Positions 23,683 through 31,195 of a stretch of DNA of 34,757 nt are shown one piece after another. This DNA comes from Syntrophobacterales bacterium. GTDB lineage: Bacteria > Desulfobacterota > Desulfobaccia > Desulfobaccales > 0-14-0-80-60-11. The notes below the pieces were generated by a model. That model had not been told where the DNA came from and did no database searches. It worked only from the letters and a program-made list of their open reading frames with translations. Positions within the stretch are counted from its first letter, which is position 1; each line of letters starts with the position of its first letter. The translations under genes and the position numbers were made by a program. The DNA lies in contig JAGVAH010000069.1 in assembly GCA_020060385.1 (NCBI GenBank), positions 1 to 34,757 of the forward strand, in the 5' to 3' direction.

Positions 23683-24309
23683 CTATTCAGTAAGCCTTTG
23701 GACCAGCAGATGGCTGAGGGACAAAAGACCGTCCAGGTCCAGATGCCGCATTACTTGGGCGTCCACTCCGGGAACGGCCTGGGCCGGGAATTCCTCATCC
23801 GCCAGCCAAAGCATAAGATAAATGGGCACCCGGGGCAAGCCGGGGAGGCGCACGGCCACGTCAGCTCCGTCAATTTCTTCGCCACCCAATTCCAAGGCCC
23901 GTTCCACCAGGGCCTGGGGATTACCTCCAAAATGCTCAGCAAGGGGGTCCAGGGGCAAGGCGTGGGGGCCGGCGACCAGGGCCCGGCCCCCCGGCAATTC
24001 ATTAAAAGAGATCATGCGGCCGGCCGGGGGCGTGTCCACGGCCTGGGCTAAATGGGTTACCAATACCAGCGCCGTATTATAATCCACCCTCGCCTCGCCT
24101 TGGGAAAGGTCCTCCACCCGGCGGTTTTGGGGGTCGACCAGATAGGGTCTGGCAAACACGGGTAAGATAAACCGGCCCTTCTCCAGCGCCGCGCCGGTGG
24201 CGGCCGCGGCCGACTCCGGCCCCCGGGCCCCGAGATTCTCCCAAAGGTGCCCGGGCAACTCCTCGGCCCAGCGGGAGCCAGGGGGCATTTGGGGTTTGTA
24301 AGGTTTCAT
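23683..24309 (-). CDS. DUF3786 protein
   Basis: This 208-residue protein matches the DUF3786 pattern well. It has ISFNELPGGRALVAGPHALPLDPLAEHFGG, then ALELGGEEIDGADVAVRLPGLPRVPIYLMLW, and LADEEFPAQAVPGVDAQVMRHL. The family is found in anaerobes that use the acetyl-CoA pathway and often neighbours Fe-S or corrinoid proteins. Its function is unknown. It shares its operon with the methyltransferase that follows. AGGAGGGGGAG before the ATG gives a strong start. No signal peptide or membrane helix is visible. Confidence 0.85.
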   Translation of the reverse strand: MKPYKPQMPPGSRWAEELPGHLWENLGARGPESAAAATGAALEKGRFILPVFARPYLVDPQNRRVEDLSQGEARVDYNTALVLVTHLAQAVDTPPAGRMISFNELPGGRALVAGPHALPLDPLAEHFGGNPQALVERALELGGEEIDGADVAVRLPGLPRVPIYLMLWLADEEFPAQAVPGVDAQVMRHLDLDGLLSLSHLLVQRLTE

Positions 24310-24377
24310 TCTCCCCCTCCTGGTGCATTTGGTTGTCTCTTTCTAATTGGCAGGGAATGAGCCTTCGGTTATTACAG

Positions 24378-24749
24378 TTACCAGAGCCGGAGAAAAATCT
24401 TGCCTTCCCGCCTCTCCCCCCTGACCTTCTCCATGTGCCTGAGGGTGGCGAATTCCCGCTCCAGTTGGGGTATGGTCAGTTTTCCCGCCAATTCCTGGAG
24501 CAGCGCCGGCGGTTCCACTCCCCCCGTCTCCTTAAGTATCCTGAGGATCTCGGACTGAAGCGGCGTCAAGGTGATGCCGCTGCCGGCATGTTGTTCCAGG
24601 TTTTTGGCGCTATAGACCGCCCAGGGATCACAGCCCTTGGGGGGAGAGAGGGCGTCCATGTAGCAGTCCTCGCAGAGAACCTGGTTAAGATGCTCCTTTT
24701 CCTCTTCCGGATCTATCTCTGTCTGGCAGCGATGGCATTGCATCTGCAA
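24378..24749 (-). CDS. Zinc-ribbon protein with winged-helix-like C-terminus
   Basis: The 123-residue protein has CHRCQTEIDPEEEKEH and VLCEDCYMDAL at the N-terminus, a four-Cys zinc ribbon (C-x2-C...C-x2-C). Residues 60-123 look like a small winged helix: TLTPLQSEILRILKE-type helix, then VEPPALLQELAGKLTIPQLE, and a closing wing. It is likely a DNA- or protein-binding regulator. AAGGAGG before the ATG gives a strong start. It lies between the DUF3786 gene (68 bases) and the Fe-S/LuxR gene, in the same direction. The terminator at 24811-24835 separates it from the latter. Confidence 0.7.
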   Translation of the reverse strand: MQMQCHRCQTEIDPEEEKEHLNQVLCEDCYMDALSPPKGCDPWAVYSAKNLEQHAGSGITLTPLQSEILRILKETGGVEPPALLQELAGKLTIPQLEREFATLRHMEKVRGERREGKIFLRLW

Positions 24750-24810
24750 ACCTCCTTCACGGGCCTGCCTGCGGGCCGTTCTTGTCTGCCACTATGGCCC
24801 GGTTCCGCCC

Positions 24811-24835
24811 CAAAAAAATCCCCCATTTGGGGGAT
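24811..24835 (-). terminator. Rho-independent terminator of the Fe-S/LuxR gene
   Basis: Read on the minus strand, ATCCCCC/GGGGGAT forms a 7-bp stem followed by TTTTTTT. It lies about 130 bases after the end of the Fe-S/LuxR gene. Confidence 0.75.
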
Positions 24836-24966
24836 GGTTGTCTTTTTTTGAGATTTTCCCGGACGAATTTAAAGATTTGGACCGGTTCCTGAGGGACCTG
24901 AAGCCCACCCATAAATTAGGAGGAACCCCAGTTAGGAACGCCCTTAAATTTGAACTTTAAACTCTA

Positions 24967-25848
24967 TCAGACGAGATTCTGGCGGGTGGCCCAAACCGCG
25001 GCCTGGGTCCGGTCATCCACCCCCAGCTTGTTAAAGATGTGGATGACATGGCTCTTGACGGTGTGGGGGCTGATCTGCAAATGGGTGGAAATCTCCTGAT
25101 TGGTGGCTCCCTGGGTCAGCAGGCGCAGCACCTCCAGTTCCCGGGGGGTGAGCAGCCCGGAAGCGGAAGCCTCTCCGGCTCCCTCTCCAGCCCCACCCCC
25201 CCAACCCAGGTCGGTCAGCTTCTTTTCCGGCATCTTTATAGATCTTTGCTTTTTCTCCCCGGATTCCTTAGTCTTTCCGCCGTTAATAGTTATGGTCACG
25301 GTGGACCTCAAGTTCCCGTGTTTATCCACCACCGGATAGACCGCCTGCTGGGCCATGGGGCTGGCCAATCCGGGGCAGCCATCCGCCGTGGTCCTCTCCT
25401 GGCTCAGGGCCGCGGCAAAGGCCATGCAGGTTTTATAACCGCATTGCCGGCAATTGGTCTGGGGCAAAATCCGGAAGATGTCCAGCACCGGCACCGGCTT
25501 CCAGGTTTTATAGTTCGGTTTCAGGGCCTGGCGGCGGGAGTCAAGGTCATTGAGGAAGACCAGCAGCCGCTCCAAAAACTCCAGGGCCTGGTCCCGGTCC
25601 TTAAAGAGCGCGGCCACCCCCTGGCGGGGATGGAGGCCGCAGAGAAAACCGTCCAGCATGAACCTGATAAAGGGCGGTTTTTCCATGAAGGTCGCGGCGT
25701 CAGCGACTCCATTGATGTAAGGGAATAGGGGCGACACGTCATTATCCAGACGGAAATGGGCGCAGATGAACTTTTCCACCCCCAGATTATGGCGATCAAA
25801 GGGATTATCAGTCCGCAAGGATAAATTGGTATAAGCCTTGACCAGCAT
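24967..25848 (-). CDS. Fe-S cluster domain fused to a LuxR-type DNA-binding domain
   Basis: The protein has 293 residues. Residues 1-120 are a conserved-looking N-terminal domain of unknown function. Residues 120-160 carry PVLDIFRILPQTNCRQCGYKTCMAFA and DGCPGL, with Cys133, Cys136, Cys141 and Cys158 (C-x2-C-x4-C-x16-C). This is the four-Cys [4Fe-4S] motif of the corrinoid Fe-S protein large subunit (AcsC/CdhE) and of RnfB. A Gly-rich linker (about 215-228) leads to a GerE/LuxR helix-turn-helix: LLTPRELEVLRLLTQGATNQ, then EISTHLQISPHTVKSHVIHI. The Fe-S site probably senses redox state or oxygen and controls promoters through the HTH. It has its own terminator and is the upstream gene of the minus-strand group. 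No strong ribosome-binding site is seen. Confidence 0.85.
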   Translation of the reverse strand: MLVKAYTNLSLRTDNPFDRHNLGVEKFICAHFRLDNDVSPLFPYINGVADAATFMEKPPFIRFMLDGFLCGLHPRQGVAALFKDRDQALEFLERLLVFLNDLDSRRQALKPNYKTWKPVPVLDIFRILPQTNCRQCGYKTCMAFAAALSQERTTADGCPGLASPMAQQAVYPVVDKHGNLRSTVTITINGGKTKESGEKKQRSIKMPEKKLTDLGWGGGAGEGAGEASASGLLTPRELEVLRLLTQGATNQEISTHLQISPHTVKSHVIHIFNKLGVDDRTQAAVWATRQNLV

Positions 25849-25932
25849 GGGATTGCTTCTGCCTGCTTCCAGTCAGCCGCTTTAAGGTATCGTACTGCCC
25901 CGCCTTTTAGGATACCTAAATATTAATTAGGA

Positions 25933-26156
25933 TCAAATTATTTCCGCTGCCGGCAACGGGGAAAAAACCTTCACCTCCCTTTCAATCTTCTCCGTCAAAC
26001 GGTCAGAGGCGGTATCCAGGTCATAGTCGGCCTGGAGGCCCAGCCAGAATTCCGGGGAGGTCCCGTAGCGGTTCAACCTCAGAGCGGTATCCGCAGTTTG
26101 CGCAAGCCGATTCGTTGAATTCACCGCGCTATTTTTCGGGTCGGTTCGCGGTTTAT
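25933..26156 (-). pseudogene. Degraded HigA-type antitoxin gene
   Basis: The readable end, TADTALRLNRYGTSPEFWLG and LQADYDLDTASDRL, is the C-terminal half of the HigA/VapI antitoxin family. Intact members read RYFGTSPEFW; here one residue is missing. Upstream, NRLAQTADTAL joins a fragment of the helix-turn-helix directly to the next motif, as if an internal segment was deleted. Further upstream, reading NREPT in another frame resembles the usual N-terminus and lies after AAGGAGG. No HigB toxin is visible nearby. The 63-residue frame from 26124 is therefore a remnant, although a short product could still be made. Confidence 0.7.
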
Positions 26157-26416
26157 GAGTCTTTCCGCCTCCTTATCCTTGAAAACTCTTATCAAGAAAA
26201 TAATCTATAACGGCTAACGTCACAAGGTAAGCAAAAAAGAATTATAGTATATTGCGCGTATCAGTAATTCTGCCTCCTCCCCTACCCCCTGCCCCCTTGA
26301 CATTCGCCGGACGATATTTATCTAAATACTCATTCGTGAGCCTTAGGCCCCCCTGATGGGTCATATTACCTCTGGAAACCGAGAACTTTGAACTTTGAAC
26401 TCCTCCACTGCCGAAG
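26157..26416. other. Gene-free AT-rich gap
   Basis: Contains only low-complexity sequence and a GAACTTTGAACTTTGAACT repeat at 26382-26401. The promoter of the permease gene should be here but I see no confident pair of boxes. Confidence 0.4.
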
Positions 26417-28120
26417 ATGAAACGTCCCGAAAACCTGATCTATGCAGTAGACGAACTGCCCCCTTTAGCCAAGCTGCCGGTTCTCGGCCTGCAGCAGGTC
26501 GCTCTTATTTCCATCTATTTGATTATTTTTGTTATTATCTTGCGCCATGCCGGCACGCCCCCGGAGATGGCCCGCCAGGCTTTGAGCCTCAGTATGATCG
26601 CCCTGGGCCTGGGGGCCCTGCTCCAGGCGGTCTGGAAGGGTCCGGTGGGCTCCGGCTATCTGGCTCCCCCGGTTCTCTCCGCCATGTACCTCCAGGCTTC
26701 CCTAACCGCCCTGGAGCACGGCGGCTTACCCCTGGTCTTCGGCATGACCATGGTAGCCGGAGGGGTGGAATCGGCGTTAGCCTGGGTGCTGCCCCGTCTG
26801 CGCAGGGTCTTCCCGCCGGTGGTGTCCGGGGTCATCGTCGCCGCGGTGGGCTTTGAAGTCGGCCTCATCGGCATTAAAGAAGTGTTGGATGTAAATGGCA
26901 GTTTGGGCCCGGCCTCTTTTGCGAGCCACTTCGTGGTAGCCAACCTGACCCTGGCGGCCATGGCAGGTTTCAGCGTCTGGGGGCGAGGATTTTTCCGCCT
27001 TTTCTGCGCCCTTCTGGGCATTCTGGTGGGGGTCGTGGCCGCCATGCCCCTGGGTCTCTTCACCCCGGAGGCCCTGAAGCAGTTGGCCGGCACCCCGGTA
27101 TTCGCTCTGCCCCGCTTCCATTATCCGGGCTATGCCTTCGATCTTTCGGTATTGCTCCCCTTTCTGGTAGCCGCCATTGCCGCGGGCCTGCGCACCGCGG
27201 GAGTCATTACCACCAGCCAGCAGATCAACGATGATGACTGGGTCAAGCCGGAGATGCAATCGATCCGGGGCGGCATTCTGGCAGATGGCTTGAGCTGCGT
27301 TATCTCCGGATTCCTTGGCAGCGCCGGGCTCAGTTCCTCTCCAAGTTCGGTGGGGATCTCCAAGGCCACTGGAGCCACCAGCCGCTATATCGCCCTGGCG
27401 GTGACCGCCTGGTTTGGATTCCTGGCCTTCTTTCCCAAGGTGGCCATGGCCTTCCTGGCGCTTCCCCCGGCCGTGACCGGCGCAGCCCTGATTTTTACCG
27501 GCAGCATCTTGTTGGTAAGCGGGATAAAATTGATAACCTCCAATCCCTTGGACACCCGCAAGACTTTCATTGTCGGCATTTCTTTGCTCTTGGGTCTCAG
27601 CCGCCAGGTTTTCCCGGCGTATTACCAAAAATTGGCCCCTTGGATGCAGCCTCTCACCGGCTCGACCCTGGCCATTGCCACTCTCGTGGCCATCCTGCTC
27701 AACCTGCTTTTCCGTCTCGGCAATCGCCGCAGCGCCTCTCTTACTATCAAGGGGGAGGGGCCGGCCTGGACCCAGATTGAGGACTTTTTGCAAAGGCAGG
27801 GGAAAATTTGGGAGCTGAAGCCGGAAATGCTGGCGTTGGCCTCCCGCAGCGCCAAAGAGGCATTTGACCTGATCGTGGCACAAACGCTTAGCCCGGGGCC
27901 GGTAACCCTGGAATTATCCTTCGACGACCCGGAATTATCCCTGGGGATTTCTTATCAGGGAAACCCCTTAAACCTTACCGCCATCATGCCGGCTCCGGCA
28001 AAGATTTCCGAAGATATTCCCTTCTCGCAAGGCCTGTCCGGCTCCTGGCGCTGCCTCTGCCGTGATTCTTCTTGCAGGGGCGAGCCGGGAGGGGACTGCC
28101 GCATCACCCTGGTCTTTTAA
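26417..28120 (+). CDS. Nucleobase:cation symporter-2 permease with soluble C-terminal tail
   Basis: The protein has 567 residues, about 120 more than the usual NCS2 permease. Residues 10-440 hold the membrane part, opening with LPVLGLQQVALISIYLIIFV. It contains GSGYLAPPVLSAMYLQASL, VIVAAVGFEVGLIGI, the signature ISGFLGSAGLSSSPSSVGIS, and ALPPAVTGAALIFTGSILLV. Such permeases move xanthine, uric acid or uracil with protons. Residues 455-567 are soluble. RSAKEAFDLIVAQTLSPGPV followed by TLELSFDDPELSLGISYQG resembles the N-box and following strands of a histidine-kinase/anti-sigma ATPase fold, but the later G-boxes are not clear. The substrate is not evident and no purine genes are adjacent. The ribosome-binding site is weak. 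The gene is convergent with the MBL-fold gene. Confidence 0.85.
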   Translation: MKRPENLIYAVDELPPLAKLPVLGLQQVALISIYLIIFVIILRHAGTPPEMARQALSLSMIALGLGALLQAVWKGPVGSGYLAPPVLSAMYLQASLTALEHGGLPLVFGMTMVAGGVESALAWVLPRLRRVFPPVVSGVIVAAVGFEVGLIGIKEVLDVNGSLGPASFASHFVVANLTLAAMAGFSVWGRGFFRLFCALLGILVGVVAAMPLGLFTPEALKQLAGTPVFALPRFHYPGYAFDLSVLLPFLVAAIAAGLRTAGVITTSQQINDDDWVKPEMQSIRGGILADGLSCVISGFLGSAGLSSSPSSVGISKATGATSRYIALAVTAWFGFLAFFPKVAMAFLALPPAVTGAALIFTGSILLVSGIKLITSNPLDTRKTFIVGISLLLGLSRQVFPAYYQKLAPWMQPLTGSTLAIATLVAILLNLLFRLGNRRSASLTIKGEGPAWTQIEDFLQRQGKIWELKPEMLALASRSAKEAFDLIVAQTLSPGPVTLELSFDDPELSLGISYQGNPLNLTAIMPAPAKISEDIPFSQGLSGSWRCLCRDSSCRGEPGGDCRITLVF

Positions 28121-28181
28121 CCACTGGACCGGACCAACAAATAAGCGCATCATGAATCGGGGAGATACGGGTGGCTTCCGC

Positions 28182-28952
28182 CTACGTTGCTCCCGCCGAT
28201 AAACTGATCCTCATCCCATCCTCAGCCTTAATAATCTCCCCCGGAAATTCCGCGGCTGCTTGAGCCACGATGTCCACCTCATCGCAGGGCGGATAGAAGT
28301 GGCTGAGAACCAGCCGGGGAACTCCGGCCTGCGCGGCCAGGCGCCCCGCTTCCGGGGGGGTCAGGTGCCCCGGCACTTTGAAGGGGTTGGCGCACTCCAG
28401 CACCAGTAAATCCGCGCCCTTTGCCAGCTCCACCAGGGAGTCGCTGGCATCCGTGTCCCCGGAATAGACCAGGGCCCGCCCCTTAGACTCCACCCGGTAG
28501 GCCAGGCTGTGTTCCGTATGATTGGTGGGCGCGCTCTTAATGACTATTTCCCCCAGGACCACTTCCGTGGTCCCCGCCGGGTCCAACTCCTGCAGCTGCA
28601 TCAATCCCGGAGGCGGCTCCACCCACTCGCCGAAGGCCTTCTGCAAGTGCCCGTAAAACTGACGAAAACCCCGGGCCGCCAGGAGGTGGAAGGGCTCCTG
28701 CCGGGTGTATCCCAGGGCATAGCGGGTGGCAAAGAGAAAGGGGACCAGGTCCCCCACGTGGTCCGGATGGAAGTGGGACAGGGCCAGGACATCGATCTCC
28801 GAAAAGTCGAGGCCGTATCGCCCCATGGCCCGCAAGACCCCGGGGCCCAAGTCCAGAAACACCAACCTGCCCGCGGCCCGCACCCCATACCCCGGCGACC
28901 CCCGCGTCAGCGACGGCACCCCCGTGCCCGAACCCACGACGATCAGTTCCAT
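28182..28952 (-). CDS. MBL-fold hydrolase, RNase Z-like
   Basis: This protein of about 256 residues has the metallo-beta-lactamase fold. The first metal motif is SHFHPDHVGDL (His60, His62, Asp64, His65). Further metal ligands are NHTEHSLAY and YSGDTDAS, then LECAN and LSHFYPP near the C-terminus. The opening MELIVVGSGTGVPSLTRGSPG is that of the RNase Z/ElaC and arylsulfatase-like subfamily. RNase Z proteins usually have a longer exosite arm, not evident here, so a general hydrolase role is safer. The ATG at 28952 with CAGGAG upstream is preferred over a start at 28985. It lies before a repeat-filled gap and follows the ferritin-like gene in the same direction. Confidence 0.85.
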   Translation of the reverse strand: MELIVVGSGTGVPSLTRGSPGYGVRAAGRLVFLDLGPGVLRAMGRYGLDFSEIDVLALSHFHPDHVGDLVPFLFATRYALGYTRQEPFHLLAARGFRQFYGHLQKAFGEWVEPPPGLMQLQELDPAGTTEVVLGEIVIKSAPTNHTEHSLAYRVESKGRALVYSGDTDASDSLVELAKGADLLVLECANPFKVPGHLTPPEAGRLAAQAGVPRLVLSHFYPPCDEVDIVAQAAAEFPGEIIKAEDGMRISLSAGAT

Positions 28953-28984
28953 GGCATCTCCTGAACAAAAGGGACCAGGGGCCA

Positions 28985-29063
28985 AGGGTCAGGGGTCAGG
29001 AAATACTGATTTCCTATTCACCCCTGGCCCCCGGCCCCTGATCCCTGACCCCTGACCCCTGCT
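28985..29063. repeat. Inverted repeat in the MBL/ferritin intergenic gap
   Basis: The G-rich arm AAGGGTCAGGGGTCAGG is matched by the C-rich arm CCTGACCCCTGACCCCTG, with CTGATCCCTGACC between. This is a dispersed intergenic repeat of direct and inverted GGGTCAG units. Confidence 0.65.
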
Positions 29064-29591
29064 CTACTGCCCGTCCACGTGGCCCATTTCTTTGACGTAG
29101 AACCAGTCCCCGGGGTCGGACAGGTAGTTGTGCATATCCATCAGGGCCAGCAGGTGGCCCCGTTCTTCGTGGGCAATGCTCATGAAAAAGCGCCGGGCCA
29201 GGGGGTTGGCTATCTCCTTGGCCAGCTTGGTGTAATGGTCGATGGAGCATTCCTCCATCTTGATGCCGGTGCGCAGGGCCTGGAGATCGTCTTGGCCGCC
29301 CGCCCCCTGGTTTTCCTTGGCCATGGCCATCACACAGACATAGGGCTCGCTCTTGGGGGGGGTAAACGCGGCCATGGACTCGGTCCAGGCCGGGTCTTTT
29401 TCCAGGCTCTGGTAAATCTCATTGAATTTCTTGATATGGTAGACTTCCGATTCCGCCAGGTACTCCAGGATCTCCCGCACCCCTTCGCTCTTCACCTTCT
29501 TGGCGGCTTCCAGATAAAACTGGCGTCCGTCCACTTCCATCTGCATGGCGTCTTTCAAGGCCTGCATCAAGTATTCGTGCACTTTGGTCAT
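29064..29591 (-). CDS. Ferritin-like/rubrerythrin-related protein
   Basis: This 175-residue protein has the four-helix ferritin-like fold. Helix 1 contains AMQMEVDGRQFYLEAAKK, with the metal-ligand Glu. Helix 2 has EYLAESEVYHIKKFNEIYQ with an E-x-x-H pair, helix 3 GIKMEECSIDHYTKLAKE, and helix 4 ARRFFMSIAHEERGHLLAL with E-x-x-H. A di-iron centre is likely. No C-terminal rubredoxin domain is present, so it is a rubrerythrin-like or erythrin-type protein for peroxide or oxygen defence. GGAGAGAG before the ATG marks the start. It leads in the same direction into the MBL-fold gene, and the two may be one transcript. Confidence 0.88.
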   Translation of the reverse strand: MTKVHEYLMQALKDAMQMEVDGRQFYLEAAKKVKSEGVREILEYLAESEVYHIKKFNEIYQSLEKDPAWTESMAAFTPPKSEPYVCVMAMAKENQGAGGQDDLQALRTGIKMEECSIDHYTKLAKEIANPLARRFFMSIAHEERGHLLALMDMHNYLSDPGDWFYVKEMGHVDGQ

Positions 29592-29756
29592 TGCTCTCTC
29601 CTGGCCGGGGCCGGTTGGCGCCGGCCCTCTCCGGTTCCTTGGTTTACCACAAAATAAGGCTCTTGCCCCTTTTTGTCAATTCATCTTCCCGTGAAGGGCG
29701 GCTGGTCGTCTGGAGTGACGGCCCCTCCCCCCCTGTCTTGCCCTGGTCCATTTTCC

Positions 29757-30377
29757 ATGCTACAAAAAGATATGATCCGGTTCAGCCTCCATCTCCTCAA
29801 AGACCGGCTCTCCCTGAACCCTGCTCCCCAGGCTGCGCCCCCGGATTTGCAGCCGGCCGGGGTGTTGGCCCCCCTGTTCTTTGTAGGACCCGAACTCCAT
29901 CTCCTCTTTACCCAGCGCACCATGACGGTGCGGGACCACCGGGGCCAGATCTCCTTTCCCGGCGGGGTGCTATCGTCTCAGGACCCCCATCTCCTGGCCA
30001 CCGCCCTCCGGGAGGCCCGGGAGGAAATCGGCCTGGCCCCGGAGGAGGTGGAGATCCTGGGCAGCATCAATCCCGTGGCCACGGTCACCGGCTACTGGGT
30101 CACCGCCTTCGTGGGCCTGATTCCTTATCCCTATGATTTTATCCTGAACACCAGGGAGGTCAAAAGGCTTCTGCTCCTGCCCCTGGAGGGTTTTTGCCAC
30201 CCAGGGCGCTGGAACTCCGGTGAATATACTTATAATGGCCGGACTGTCCACGTCTGTTGCTGGAAACACCAGGGCACGGTGATTTGGGGAGCCACCGCCC
30301 GCCTGCTCCTGGACCTGTTGGCCCGGCTGGGGGAAAACCCTTTTCCCGGAGATGGGGAGGTCCCCTGTGTGGACTGA
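29757..30377 (+). CDS. Nudix hydrolase, CoA pyrophosphatase-like
   Basis: This protein of about 206 residues has the Nudix box at RGQISFPGGVLSSQ and LREAREEIGL, matching G-x5-E-x7-R-E-U-x-E-E-x-G-U in the CoA-pyrophosphatase version. FTQRTMTVRDHRGQISFPGG is the typical NudL/YeaB opening, and TVTGYWVTAFVGLIP follows. It cleaves CoA to phosphopantetheine and 3',5'-ADP in relatives. The start at 29757 is not well supported by a ribosome-binding site; an ATG at 29772 is also possible, and the frame is open upstream to 29673. The next gene, a CoA-transferase subunit, overlaps its end by 26 bases. Both would act on CoA compounds, suggesting an operon. Confidence 0.82.
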   Translation: MLQKDMIRFSLHLLKDRLSLNPAPQAAPPDLQPAGVLAPLFFVGPELHLLFTQRTMTVRDHRGQISFPGGVLSSQDPHLLATALREAREEIGLAPEEVEILGSINPVATVTGYWVTAFVGLIPYPYDFILNTREVKRLLLLPLEGFCHPGRWNSGEYTYNGRTVHVCCWKHQGTVIWGATARLLLDLLARLGENPFPGDGEVPCVD

Positions 30378-31164
30378 TCTGGCCGGGGCCGCGGCCCTGG
30401 TTAAAGACGGGGACCTGGTGGCCCTGGGGGGCCACACCCGCCAGGCCCCCATGGCCCTGATCCGGGAACTCATCCGCCAGGGCCGCCGGGACCTGGGGCT
30501 GGTCACCGTGCCCACCGGCGGCCTGAACGTGGATCTGCTTATCGCCGGGGGTGCGGTCTCCCGGCTGCATTTCGCCCAGGTCTCCCTGGAGGAATACGGC
30601 CTGGCCCCCCACTTCCGCCGGGCCATCGAACAAGGACGGCTCACCCTCTGGGAATACCCCTGAGGCGCATTGCTGCGAGCCCTCCAGGCGGGGGGCATGG
30701 GCGCACCTTTTCTGCCGGTTAGGGGTATCTTAGGTTCCGCTTATTTGGAGGTCAATCCCCGCTTGCAAGTCATCCCCGACCCCTTTAGTGGGGAAGACCT
30801 GGTGGTGGTCCAGGCCCTGTGCCCGGACGTCACCCTAGTGCACGGCGGCCAGGGGGACGAGGCGGGGAATATCCTCCTCCCCCGGGTCTCTGATTGGGCT
30901 CTGGCCATCCGGGCGAGCCGCACCGTCATCGCCACCGTGGAGGAGCGGGTGGCAGGTCCTCTTCAAGACCAACCGGACTGGCGCCTCATCCCCGGAATTC
31001 ACCTCACCGCCTTGGTGCACCAGCCTCAAGGGGCCTGGCCCACGGCATATCCCGGCTACTACGGCCCGGACGCAGAGCACCTGGCCCTTTATCTTCAAAG
31101 CGCCAAGGACCGGGAGGCGTTTTCTGCCTACCTGGAGACCTGGGTCCGGGACAGCCATGTTTGA
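30352..31164 (+). pseudogene. CoA-transferase subunit A interrupted by in-frame TGA
   Basis: Read through one stop, the frame gives 270 residues matching the glutaconate/3-oxoacid CoA-transferase family I subunit A. LVKDGDLVALGGHTRQAPMA and VTVPTGGLNVDLLIAGGAV open the fold. Codon 104, at 30661-30663, is TGA. The same frame then continues with GALLRALQAGGMGAPFLPVR, PDPFSGEDLVVVQALCPDVT and HGGQGDEAGNILLPRVSDW, with no further break. Both halves are in the same phase, so a single point change explains it. A selenocysteine codon is possible but not known in this family, and I see no clear SECIS hairpin. No subunit B follows. Overlap with the Nudix gene supports the start. It may still make a short N-terminal peptide. 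Confidence 0.75.
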
Positions 31165-31195
31165 GAATTTTTCCCCCTAGTCTGGCGCCCCGGCC

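Noticed and set aside
30661-30720. SECIS hairpin after the TGA of the CoA-transferase frame
   Set aside because: I could not find a convincing stem with the expected loop; the nonsense explanation is simpler.
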